Source: Chara braunii
Taxonomy: Eukaryota; Streptophyta; Charophyceae; Charales; Characeae
NCBI GenBank assembly: GCA_003427395.1
Contig: BFEA01000101.1
Location: forward strand, 2,467,430 to 2,503,085
Length of the DNA: 35,656 bases
Direction: 5' to 3'
Shown here: positions 1-9,894 of the stretch, one piece after another
How positions within the stretch are numbered: the stretch's first letter is position 1
Layout: every line of letters begins with the position of its first letter
Notes under the pieces: generated by a model
The model's input: the letters and a program-made list of their open reading frames with translations, nothing else
The model's database searches: none
What the model was told of the DNA's origin: nothing
Program-made: the position numbers and the translations under genes

Positions 1-121
1 TTTTTTTTTGGGAGGGGGGTGTCCGCGTTCAGCCCGAACGGCCGAACGCATCCCCAAGGGGTCCCATACGTTCGGGCGTTCGGGTTCGGGCGTTCGGCCC
101 GTCCCGAACGCCGACAACCCT
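1..121. repeat. GAACG-rich terminal arm of a TA-inserted element (arm 1)
   Basis: GC-rich block built from short GTTCGGGC-like words that ends ...GAACGCCGACAACCCT next to a (TA)n tract. The reverse complement of this block recurs at 232-320, and a same-orientation copy lies at 19395-19488, again ending ...ACCCT against (TA)n. No coding sense is visible. I read it as one end of a small transposable element that sits in TA microsatellites. Confidence 0.6.
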
Positions 122-231
122 GTGTATATATATATATATATATATCGTCACAAACAGATGTATGTATATATATATTTTATATGTATGTATATATATATAT
201 ATATATGTATGTATATATATATATATATATA
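122..231. repeat. (TA)n microsatellite, interrupted
   Basis: Two TA runs (about 124-145 and 166-231) with a short interruption containing CGTCACAAACAGATG. It is flanked on both sides by inverted GAACG-rich arms, so it lies at the centre of a large palindrome. Confidence 0.9.
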
Positions 232-320
232 AAGGGTTGCCGACTTTCGGGACGGGCCGAATGCCCGGACGTACAGGACCCCTTCGGAAGGCGTTCGCCC
301 GTTCAGGCCGAACGCAGACC
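232..320. repeat. GAACG-rich terminal arm of a TA-inserted element (arm 2, inverted)
   Basis: Begins AGGGTTGCCGA directly after the TA tract and continues through GGGACGGGCCGAATGCCC and GGACCCCTT. It is the reverse complement of 1-121 with moderate divergence. A poly-A run (321-344) follows it. Confidence 0.6.
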
Positions 321-715
321 AAAAAAAAAAAAAAAAAAAAAAAACAGAAGTTTTCAAAAAATTTCGAAAAAAAACTATGTTATGGAGAAACATAAACTAA
401 ACCAGGGTTTGCCTGAGCATTACGTCCGAATTCCTTACGGTTGTTCGGGTCGTTCAGGCGTTCGGCCGTTCAGGTAAACGATGGTTTGCCTCAGCATTTC
501 CAAAAAAAACTATGTTATGGAGAAAAAAAACTATGTTATGGGACCCCTTGGGGATGCGTTCGGACGTTCAGGCCAAACGTGGACCCCAAAAAAAAAAAAA
601 AAAAAAAAAAAAAGTCATTAAAAAAATATGAAAAACAGATATGTTATGGAGAAAAATACATTAAACAAGATTTGCCTGAGCATAACGTCCGAATTCCTTA
701 CCAGATATGTTATGG

Positions 716-753
<38 letters not shown>

Positions 754-930
754 GAAAAAAAAACTATGTTATGGAGAAACATAAACTAAACCAAGGTTTG
801 CCTGAGCATTACATCCGAATTCCTTACGACCGTTCGGGCCGTTCGGGCGTTCGACCGTTCAGGTAAACCAGGGTTTGCCTGAGCATTTCGAAAAAAAACT
901 ATGTTATGGAAAAAATATGTTATGGAAAGG
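321..930. repeat. A-rich tandem array with ACTATGTTATGGAGAAA units
   Basis: Three long poly-A runs (about 321-344, 587-613, 716-751) alternate with a unit containing ACTATGTTATGG, then TAAACCAGGGTTTGCC, TGAGCATTACGTCCGAATTCC-type sequence and a GTTCGGGCGTTCG tail. The unit recurs around 366, 515, 640, 770 and 890. The same unit lies in reverse complement at 19198-19285 beside the N gap, so it belongs to the TA-inserted element. Open frames here only read poly-Lys and repeat words. Confidence 0.65.
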
Positions 931-949
931 GGGTGGATAAGCCCAAACG

Positions 950-1640
950 ACGCGCGCGCGGAGGAGGTCCGGTATCCTATCCATAGGCTACCCGGCGTCC
1001 GGGATAATGAGGTTCGTGCACGGACCCCCAAAGGCTGACCGGAGCTAGTCCTCCACCCACGTGCCGCTTCATATTACCAAGACCCCAAGTTTAGTGGCCG
1101 TGTCACGCTCGTGATCTCGCCGCCTGACCCATAACTCTTTTAATGCGGGATGCGATGAGTGTCGCGCGCGAACTTAGTATAAGATCGCGAGGGCACTGGA
1201 CTTACACATACTATCTCGATATGCAGTTCCACACGAGTAGCCGCGATGACGGCGCATTGTGTAGTGCCCATACCCAAATGGCCTATTCTGAGCCAAAGGG
1301 TTTCCTTTCGACGCTCAGGCGTTGGCTGAAGCACGAACCAATGAGGGTAATCCCTTTAGCGCGCGTAAAACCGGCCTGAGGGCTTTTCCGTCTTCAGCAC
1401 CCTGAAGTGTCCCAACGGGTGCGGGGCAAGACGATCCCTAGGGCAGGCGAGAGTTTGGAGCGGTAGTGAGTTATCTGGCGCATCACCAGCAACACGCTGA
1501 CCCTTCCGCCCGGAACTTTATCGTTCCACCAAGATAAATCGCAACTAGGAAAAGAAACAAGAATTGGCGAGGGATATCCCCTCCCCTCTATTCACCCCGC
1601 CCTTCGACTGACCCTTAGTACGCGGGCACTTCAGGCCACG
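950..1640 (-). repeat. Copy A distal segment
   Basis: The reverse complement of about 1130-1230 aligns with 19760-19860 in copy C and 11850-11960 in copy B, around CGATA-AGT, a GCGA run and TTATGGGT. The small open frames here are not kept between copies and are rejected as genes. Confidence 0.5.
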
Positions 1641-2093
1641 CTAGCTCCACACGTAGGTACACATGTACTGGCACATATATATATATATACATGCACAAGG
1701 AGAATAATTATGTGACGATCCCTTCTCACAGTCATAGTGGGTCTCCTCCTAGCCATACATATATATGTGATCGCAAGGCAGCCCAACCAAAACCCCAAGT
1801 CTTTAAACATACATGCAATCACATCAAAAGTTAGACAAAAGTTCACACACTATGCGAAGTCAACTCCAACCAATTCCTATACTCATACCCCTCGCTTTAG
1901 CCATGCAAACCCCAACTTCCAACCAATCAACCTCAATTAAATACTCAGTACCTTTGTTAAATGGTCATTCAATAAAAGTCCGGGTGAAACCCTTAACAAC
2001 AAAAAAAAAGATCACCAGGGTTAAAGCCTTTTAGGTTGAGTATGGGGAACGAGTAGGAATTGAGTCGTGAGCCCACGAATCAGCAACCGACCC

Positions 2094-2131
2094 GTTATCA
2101 GTGATAACAGATGATGATCCTTGCAGGATCA
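2094..2131 (-). other. Two conserved distal hairpins of copy A
   Basis: GTTATCA/GTGATAAC (2094-2108) and TGATCC-ttgca-GGATCA (2115-2131). Equivalent hairpins occur at 11122-11159 in copy B and 18090-18135 in copy C, with changed loops but retained pairing. Confidence 0.6.
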
Positions 2132-2379
2132 AACTGAACTAGCCCAAGTCCTGAATCGAATGTCCACGAAAGGCCTGTTCCATAAGACAGGTTAATGCCC
2201 AAGCTAAATCATCAGCATATGGGGGATGACCCTCCATAGCACATTCTCACCCAAGTTGCCTACCAACTAAATCAAAATCTACCCCTAAGCCAGTGCCCAA
2301 GAAAGGGTAGATTGACGGCAGGATCTCCCCTATTCAGGGTGGATCGCCAGAATCGCCATCTGTCATAATATAACCTAAC

Positions 2380-2690
2380 TCCTCTAAATCAAGAAAATTT
2401 CGGCAGCGCTTCCCGTAGGAAAAGTGTCTTTTCAGAATTCATATCAGCCCGAATATGAGAACAGAAATAGTCTTTGACTTTCCAAAGTCCAATTTTGTCT
2501 AACTCCCTGAATTAGCAAAAATTTGGGCAGCACTCCCTTTAGAAAATGAGACTTTCCAGATTTTTACTAAGCCATACATGAATTTTTTACTAACTCCCCG
2601 GATTTGTAGAATTTCGGCAGCGCTTCCCGTAGAGAAAGTGGCTTACCAAAATTCATACAAAGCCAAGTATAACAAAAGATCCCAGAAAAT
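2380..2690 (-). repeat. Tail-module array of copy A (about 120-bp units)
   Basis: Three degenerate units, each with (plus strand) TTTCGGCAGCGCTTCCCGTA or a variant, then a GAAAGTG-type word and an AGCC-TA word. The units are matched in B and C by GGAAGCGCTGCCRAAATT on their plus strand. Confidence 0.65.
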
Positions 2691-2950
2691 GCGAGAATCG
2701 ATCTAAGTAAAAACTTAGCTTAGAAAATGTAGGAATTGACCAAACTCCTATCGCTCTAGCACGAGGCGAGGATCTAAAGCAACTACCTGTCAACCTGACA
2801 CTTAAACCAAGTAGTAGCCTCACTTAACGTCATGCAGGCCAAACCACAAAGGTAAGTACTCTCGCCACCCCTAATCAATCTTTGCAAACAATAGTTCGTA
2901 ACTTCTTAATGCTTTATCCTCTTATACCCAGCTAACATAGGGCATAAAGT

Positions 2951-3796
2951 CAAGCCGTCCAATCTTATGGAACTTGTCTGCCGTCCAATCTTATGGAACT
3001 TGCCTGACTCAGCCATTGAGTATACACGAACAGGTTGCACAACTACTTCTCTCTTCTTTTTGGGCATACGACGAGGCCGTTCATCTTAGAACAAGGCTTA
3101 GTCGCCCAGAACTATTTAATATCCAAATTATATATACCTCTCTGAGCTTGATATTCAAAAGCTGGGCATAGGACCGAGCCGTTCATCTTAGAACAAGGCT
3201 CGACCTGCTCAGGGTTACCTTCAATTATACTCTTAATTATACTTTCTTCATTTTATGATAAGCTATAGCCTGGNCGTCCAATCTTATGGAACCCATGCCT
3301 GACTAGCCTGTTCATAAATAGGATAGTATAAAATATAGCCAAAATTTAACCCTTTGGGGTTCCAGCATGTGCGAGGCATCGGGCCAGACCATCCAATCTT
3401 ATGGAACATATCTGGTCCTCTGCCAGGTTCGTTGCTCTATGATCCACTGTGTGCGGCATGAGTTTAAGGCCGTCCAATCTTATGGATATGCCTTGCCCTC
3501 AGCAAAAATTATCCCCTCGTAATAAAACAAGAGGGGGCTGAGCCGTTCAATCTTATGGACTTGCTCATACCTCCTCGATCAGAAACAAAAGAAACAGAAC
3601 AAACCCAAACAAATATGGCAACCAAACCCTCCAATCTTATGGTACAGGCTTGGCCCCTGAAAAGTCAACCACAGTCATCCCTCACAGTTTAGAGCAATCA
3701 GACCGTCCAGTCTTATGAAACTGGTCTGATCCTCCAGACAATTCAAAAATAAAACACAGCGGTCAAGCCGTTAAATCTTACGGAACTGGTCTGACC
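2951..3796 (-). repeat. Array of constant-loop, variable-stem hairpins, copy A
   Basis: About eleven units share the loop CCGTCCAATCTTATGGAAC, or CCGTTCATCTTAGAACA in two units. Stems on the plus strand: CAAG/CTTG (2951/2973); GGGC-GAC/GTC-GCCC (3062/3101); CGAGCC/GGCTCG (3175/3197); GGGCCAGA/TCTGGTCC (3381/3411); AAGGC/GCCTT (3466/3490); TGAGC/GCTCA (3539/3563); CCAAACC/GGCTTGG (3622/3647); ATCAGACC/GGTCTGAT (3698/3723); GGTCA/TGACC (3761/3792). The units near 2976 and 3265 are degraded. Unit spacing is about 60-110 bp. Stem sequence differs in every unit; pairing is kept. Confidence 0.8.
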
Positions 3797-4077
3797 CCAT
3801 AGGACCGTGTCAACCTCAGGCAAAACCACCTTTCACCCACCCCTTCTCCCAGACGTAACCCCTTGTGTTCACAATCTGCCTTCAGACAATCAACAAACTG
3901 AGAATGCGATTGCACACACATTCCTTTATTTAGTCTGACTTGTATCCTGCCAGTTAATCCAAAGTCAAAAATAGGGGTACATAAAGTATACTCAGTCAAC
4001 CATAGCGAGACGTACAAGTAGGGGTTATATCAAGGTATATAAAGGGAAAGCAAACGGTTACCTTTCAATTCCCTGCC

Positions 4078-4140
4078 TCCAGAGCCTCGCCTAGGCTCCG
4101 GCAGAGCTCCCGCAATCGGTGGGCTGACTCCCCACAGAGT
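4078..4140 (-). other. Leader hairpins of copy A
   Basis: GAGCCT (4082-4087) pairs with AGGCTC (4093-4098) across a 5-nt loop. A second stem, GTGGG/CCCAC, lies at 4119-4135. Both have positional equivalents in copies B (8141-8194) and C (16061-16115). Confidence 0.65.
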
Positions 4141-4329
4141 CTTGCTGCGGTCCTACGGGTTGCAATCCCGCCTGCCGCCTTCCTCTCAGAACCAATGGAC
4201 TAGACTTAGAGTAAGAAGGGCAGAAGTAGAGGTATTTAGTCTCTCAGATACAAGAGAGGTGCACTCAGACTCGCAGGAGAGGGACTTGATACCTTCACTC
4301 GCCTGAGGGCCCCGCAATGGCAGTCAGTG

Positions 4330-7080
4330 TAACAGCTTGGCCAGACTGAGTCAAACTGCCCGAAGTCAAACACCTGATGGCTTCCTGAATCGCAGCAACA
4401 ACCCCTTCCTCCACACTACGCCTTCGCTCCTCCAAGGTGCCGCTACAACCATACGACCCTCAAACTGCCGCAGCCAAAATAGCGTAGCAGCCTCAGTCAA
4501 GCACTTCGTGCACAACAACACCCCAGCGCTGTTCTACACGAATGCAACAGCCGTAGCAAAAATGCACAGCTCGCATCCCAGCCCCCTTTTGGCAGAACAC
4601 AGCGGCGGTGCTCAGCACACAACTGGCCACCCACAGCGAAATTCAGCAGGAACAATGGGCCCAACCATAGCAGACTGTCGGTAATCCGTCTGGTTCGTCT
4701 CAACAGCCAACACGCCCCTCCTTCCTTGGTCGCGGTCACTCCAGCCCGTCTTCAGGCTCGCAACCAAACAGACCTCGTCGTTGACGCCCTGCCCAGCGAG
4801 AAGACAGTCTGACGTCTCACGGACCACCCTCAACGTTGCCGTACTCTCCTTGGTTCCGACGAGCGGCGCGCCTGCCACCAAGTAAGCCTGCTGGCTTACA
4901 GTCCCCGTCCTTGCTTTGCGGATCTCGGTTGAGACCGCACGGAGCTCCTGCGTATACAGTCCCCAGGCAAGTCCCCAGCCAAGCCCGATTGACTTAACAA
5001 GGTCTGATGGCACACAGAGCTGCCCTGAGGTATAACCCCTCAGCCAGGCCTAAGTCCGACCCATAGCCAAACTGAGCAGCTCACAGGAATCTCCCACTGC
5101 AGCGGGGCCGGAGACCAGCGAGCTCACAAACAGGCGAAGCTTCGACAATCGCAATGGCGTGCTCCTTCGGGATCACGTCGCAGGTGGAGAGGAGGCGGGA
5201 GCCCTTCCTCAGGAGCATAAGCCAGATACACCCGAGCCAGATAAGCACCCTCATCCCGGCTCGTTCTGGCCCCGCTACTCACTCAGAACGCGGAAAGGTG
5301 AGCGAATCCCCCCCCCTCTTTTACTCCTTTTCCCACTCCGCCATAGCCCACCGAACCTTTTTCGCCTCCGACTCATATTCCACTACTCTAACACTGGTCC
5401 TAATCTGACTACCACGCTCGCCCAGCCACAGATCCCTCAGATAGCAAGTTTTCCCGGTCGATTCCGTTAAGAATCGATCGAGCTACATTCCCCCAACTGC
5501 GCCCGACTCTCTTCTCCGCCGTTTCCAACCTCCCCTCCTCTGTCTGTGCACACCCGGCATGCACATTTAGTCCCGTATCACTGTCGGTTGCTCCTTAGTC
5601 CGCCTCGTTTCTTTTCCTTAGCACTCCGCCCCGTCACTACCTTCGCCCAGCCCCCTCTCTCACGGATGTACCTACCACGACTACCTGCCCAGGCACATCC
5701 TACCCCTTTCGTTGCCTCTGCTCGGCGCCGAGCAACCATCCGCCAGCGCTCGCTTCCTCACCCCGTTCGTGCCCGCTGCCTACGCTGTTACTCGTCATGG
5801 CCCCTTGTATGCCCCGCGCCAGGTACCATCCCCGTTCGCCCGCCCTCGTTATTGCTCCGCTACCCCCGTCGCCTTTCCCAATGCCTCTTCCACCACCCTC
5901 TACTCCGCGTGCACCTTACCTGTTTCCGCACCCGGGTTCACCCCTTTCCCGACAGCATTTAGCGCAAGCCACATCTCTATTAACTGCCCCGACTGTCGAA
6001 ACCTTTCGACACGCAAAATTTCCAGTCGCCTCGACTGCTCCTCCCACTTCGTTATGACTTCGCGCAGGTCCAATCCTACTAACTGCCTAACTAACTAACC
6101 TATCAGTAAAAGTACCATTAGAATCGATGTCGCCTCGTTTGAAAACCCCCACCTCGCCTCTCTCCCCTCTCGATTCTGTTTAGGATCGAGGGCGCTGCAG
6201 CCTTTGGGCTCCGTCCGACTCATCCTTCCATCGTCGTTTCTCCTAACAAATCCGGCGCAAAAATGCGCCCCGATTCATCTCCCCTCCTTGTTGTCGTCAA
6301 CCTCAACTCCTCGCAGCCCAACCACAGGTGCCCCGAGCGCCGAGCAATCGGTCGGGCAGTACTCAAATGCCGTAGTCAAACGCACGGGTATCGGCCTCCC
6401 CAACTTTATCCATCCGCCCCCGCACAAGGACCGCGCCGGCTGGCCAGCTCCCCTTTTCACTCCCGCTCTCGCCTGAACCCGGCGGGACCCGAGGCCAGAC
6501 CCTCTTCATGCACAACGAGCTCCGCCACTCTCCAACCAGCTCGTTGCTGTCGCCTCCGCCCGTCGCTGCCCGCCGCGGCCCAGTCGAAACCGCCGCCTGG
6601 GCTTAGTACCCTGTCGCACCCGCTGGGCTCCGCCCGGCCTGTCTGTCCACACGATCCCGGTGCTGCGCGCACTGTCCCTCTGGCCCCCCTTTTGCCACTG
6701 GGTACCCTCGGCGCAATACCGAACCCGAGTCCGCTTGCTCCCCACGACGCCCGCCACTCTGCTACACTATCACCCCTCCCCTAACCGTGCTACGCCGGCT
6801 GGCCAGCCCCGCCACTCGCTCCTGCCCTCGCCTAACCCGGGCGGGACCCGCGACCAGATCCTCTCCTCACCCTCCCCGCCAGGGACTACCGAATGCCTCG
6901 AGAACCAAATCCCGGTGGTACCCCACCCGTGGCTCTTCCAAGTTCGGACCGCCAGCCGCGATACCGCGCCCCTTGAATCAGAACGGGACAGCGGATAGTA
7001 ATGAGAACAATAAAGAAAAATAAAGAAAAAAAACAAAAATAAAATAACGCAAAATAACTTATACATATATATGTAAAAGA
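4330..7080. other. No gene seen: proximal part of copy A, C-rich on the plus strand
   Basis: 4330-5150 is GTTG-rich on the minus strand and resembles 15200-15700 in copy C. 5150-7000 is pyrimidine-rich and CG-rich. About 75 bp around 6440-6510 (CCGGCTGGCCAG through GGGACCCG) recurs at 6790-6865, and a decayed form appears near 14080-14190. Long open frames here are proline/serine-rich products of the base composition, not recognisable proteins. Confidence 0.5.
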
Positions 7081-7130
7081 TCCTAAAGACGGAGTGGGAC
7101 TGCTAACACCCTACCGGTTCCGTAGGTCGG

Positions 7131-7680
7131 GTCTGTTGTAGCACCCACCAGCAAAACTGAGGGGGGATAGGCTCGTCGAGCCCTCAACCCCCTCAGTTCC
7201 CGCCATGATGCTCCACCGTTGCTACACCGACGCCTGCTGGCCTCGATCCTTGAGTCCCTGTAGTAGTAGCCCAACGTCGTAACCTATAGGGCTAAGCCCA
7301 AGCCTGGTATAGCAAAGTGCGGGCTTCAATGTGAAGTGGTGTCGCGCCGTGCCCAGGCCTGGGAAAAACAGCCTAGGCCCTCCTTTCCCACCTTCAACTG
7401 GCCTGCCAACGGCCGACACTCACGCCAGCCTACTTAGACCCCATCACGGCCAACCCGCGCACCTACCGGCGGGTCAGCCTACCGTCGGCCGCGCACACCA
7501 CCCAAAAACGGCTTTAATCCCCTAAACAAAAACCGCAGCACGACCCAGGTCGGTCGACTAGACCGGCCGCTCCCTTAACCAGAAAAATCACACGCGCGCC
7601 TTAAAACTGCGCGCCCACATACCTTCTAGCTTAGTCAGGACGGGTCCCGGACGCGGCCGTACCTCGCCCGACTTATACCG
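7131..7680 (-). repeat. Proximal boundary segment of copy A
   Basis: The reverse complement of about 7140-7330 shares order and words with 13160-13345 upstream of copy C (AGCCC, CAAGGATCGAGG/CAATGATTGAGG, then CTGAGGGG and CTATCCCCC). It therefore belongs to the family rather than to a gene. A poly-T/poly-C run at 7691-7710 marks the end of recognisable homology. Confidence 0.5.
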
Positions 7681-7715
7681 ACCAAACCCGTTTTTTTTTT
7701 TTTTCCCCCCTATCA

Positions 7716-7759
7716 TTTGCAAAAACCAGTGCGGATACCCTTGTAAGGGTATTCGCGCC
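7716..7759 (+). repeat. Palindromic junction motif, copy 1
   Basis: TTTGCAAAAACCAG is followed by a 26-bp imperfect palindrome (7731-7756) with core ATACCCTTGTAAGGGTAT. The whole 44-bp block recurs inverted at 12686-12729, so the two copies bracket copy B. Confidence 0.75.
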
Positions 7760-7959
7760 GACAGCGTGCTCCAATCAAACTCAACCTTTCTAGGTTGAGT
7801 AGCTGCGGTTCAGTCAGAAGGGGAGCGGTTTTGTGGCTTTAAAAGGTGGTCGGATTCAGCGATGGGGTCCTTGTTGGAAGTTGAAAGGTCGTCAGAAGGT
7901 CAACAGTTCACAGATTCACTTCAGTAGACCAAGCTGCAGCGCACGTTTTGACCGTCATT

Positions 7960-8215
7960 ACAGGACCCTCTGGAGGATTGAAGATTTCAAAGTCCTCTCA
8001 CGTGAGTCTGAGTGCATCTCTCTTGTATCTGAGTGACTTAATCCTTCTATTTTTGTCCTTCTTACTCTCAGTCTAGTCTACTGGTTTGGAGAGGAAAGCG
8101 GCATGCAGGATTGCAACTCGTAATCCGTGTGAAAGCCTTTGTGGGAGGTTGCCTCACTGATTGTGGGAGCTGTGTCGGAACCTATGCGAGGTTCTGGAGG
8201 CAGGGAACTGAGTGA
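7960..8215 (+). other. Leader segment of copy B with conserved hairpins
   Basis: GAGTCTGAGTGC, a CTCTCTTGTATCTGAG word and a pyrimidine tract ending CTCAG are shared with C (15915-15990) and A (minus strand, 4190-4300). Stems: GGATT/AATCC around 8108-8125, GTGGG/CTCAC (8141-8157), and GAACCT (8178-8183) with AGGTTC (8189-8194), loop 5 nt. The pyrimidine tract plus CAG resembles a 3' splice site, but no exon is evident. Confidence 0.6.
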
Positions 8216-8447
8216 TAATCTTCATCTCCTTCTATATCTTGCTATGGTTTGATTGAGTGTATTTCATGCATCCCTACTCAATTTATGTTTGATGTTTTGG
8301 ACTTAAATCAGACTTAAGTAAAGGAATGCATGCGCAATTCTTGTTTAAGTTTTGTCGTTTGTTTGAATTCGGATTGATGAAGGGTTTTAAATTAGGGGGA
8401 TGGCGGGAGAAATGTGGTTTTCTTGCAATTGACTAGGTCAACGAAAG

Positions 8448-9628
8448 GCTGAACTTTGTTTCTAAGTTGAATGCCCAGTATTATGTTTATTTTGATTGTC
8501 TCGAGGACCAGAATTTGTTCCTAAGTGAAATGGTCTGGTTGCTCCGATTTGAGAGGGTTGATCTGCGATTGCATTTTTAGGGACCAAGTTTTGTTTCTAA
8601 GTGGAATGACTTGGCCGCCTTGGGTTATTTTGAGATTTTTCGAGTGAGACTGGGCTTTGTTTCTAAGTTGAATGACTCAGTCTCCTTATGTTCCTTTATT
8701 GTTTCTAAAAAATAAAGTTTGAGTTTTGTTTCTAAGTTGAATTACTCGAACTTCTTTTTGTTTATTATGAGGGAGATCAGGTGAAGGACGAGACTTTGTT
8801 TCTAAGTTAAATGGTTTGGTCTGGAATGACGCATCTACTGGAACCAAGGAATAATTTTATCTATACTCTATTATTATTTCACTTATGAACAGGTTAGTCA
8901 AACTTTGTTTTTAAATTGAATCCTCTGAGAATAGTTTATCATAATGAAGAGAAAATTAATTAAAAATATTAATTGGAAGATATGGTTAATGGAAGACAAA
9001 AAATTCGGTGTTTTTCGTCGAACCACCACAAAAAATCTCGTCAAAAATTTTGCAAACAAACAATGCATGCTCGTAATACAAACATAAAAAAAAAAAACAG
9101 GCAAAAAAAAAACCAAAAAAAAAAACACACTATAAAAACATATTCAGAGCAGCTTTCAGAGTTCTCCTATTTGTTTTCTGAATTCGGTGTTTTTGCCAAT
9201 TTTTTTGTTGGCGATCCACATGCATCGAAACTGAATATTGATATACCCTGAAGCACATACATATCACATTAAAACACACACATACACACACACACAAATT
9301 TGGGAAACTTTGTCAGTTTGAGTGAAAAACTCCATCGAAAAAATGACACCACCTATTAACCATATGTTGTAATTAGAGGTAAGATGAGGCACACTGAACT
9401 TTGTTTCTAAGTTGAATGGTTTTGTCTTATGCTACCTTAAAAGAGTAAGAGTAGAAAGGTATATATAACTTAAGTACTTAAGCATTTCAGGTCAACTAGG
9501 CTTTGTTTCTAAGTTGAATGACGTAGTTATATGCCCAAAAAAGTGAAAAGTAGTAGTGTCCTGTGTTTGTGTATATTTAATGGCAAAGCTAGACTATGTT
9601 TCTAAGTGGAATGATCTAGCTCTATGCC
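8448..9628 (+). repeat. Array of constant-loop, variable-stem hairpins, copy B
   Basis: About ten units with loop near TTTGTTTCTAAGTTGAATG. Stems: ACCAGA/TCTGGT (8507/8534); CCAAGT/ACTTGG (8584/8609); GAGACTG/CAGTCTC (8646/8678); AAGTTTGAGT/ACTCGAACTT (8715/8744, one G-T pair); AACTA/TAGTT (9494/9524); AGCTAGA/TCTAGCT (9587/9615) with outer GGCA/TGCC (9582/9625). Units at 8448, 8786, 8895 and 9379 are weaker. A region at 8940-9360 between units carries unrelated A-rich sequence and a short CA run. No open frame follows the units. Confidence 0.8.
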
Positions 9629-9894
9629 TTGTGTAAGCTGGGGAAAAAAAGATAAATCATTGACGGACAATGAACTATTGCTGACAACGTTCAACCTTAA
9701 GATTTTATGAGAGTACTTACCCATTGTGGTTTGGAATCGCATATGGCTGAGTGAGAGCTTTACTTAGTTTGGGTTTCAGTTTGATAGGTAGTTGTTTTAG
9801 TTGTTCGCGACATGCTAGAGTTATAGGAGTTAGTTCAATTCTAGCATTTTCAAAGCTAACGTTTTTTACTTAGGTTAATTCTTGCATTAATTGA

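Larger units (their letters stand above)
950..7680 (-). repeat. Large non-coding repeat family, copy A
   Basis: Reading the minus strand gives the same order of landmarks as copies B and C. The order is a GTTG-rich proximal segment (about 4330-5150 plus upstream C-rich DNA), leader hairpins (4078-4140), a hairpin array (2951-3796), tail modules (2380-2690), distal hairpins (2094-2131), a TA-rich spot near 1674-1690, and a distal segment down to about 950. Copy A is clearly richer in CG dinucleotides than B and C. Identity among copies is partial, with blocks of clear homology between diverged stretches. Family name and mechanism are unknown to me; no LTRs, reverse transcriptase or transposase were seen in it. 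Confidence 0.7.

Noticed and set aside
2090-2140. Hammerhead ribozyme (CTGATGA-like words near 2110 and 10195)
   Set aside because: The required CTGATGA, GAAA and cleavage-site arrangement is not present.
2951-3796. CRISPR array
   Set aside because: Repeats are imperfect, spacing is irregular (about 60-110 bp), the flanks pair with each other, and the context is eukaryotic.
5546-6784. Long plus-strand open frames (138 and 173 codons) in the C-rich region
   Set aside because: Products are Pro/Ser/Arg-rich low complexity from pyrimidine-rich DNA, several frames are open at once, and the homologous part of copy C does not keep them.
8060-8075. Pyrimidine tract plus CTCAG as a 3' splice site of a host gene
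   Set aside because: Similar in C, but no exon with coding sense follows in any copy; kept only as a note in the leader feature.
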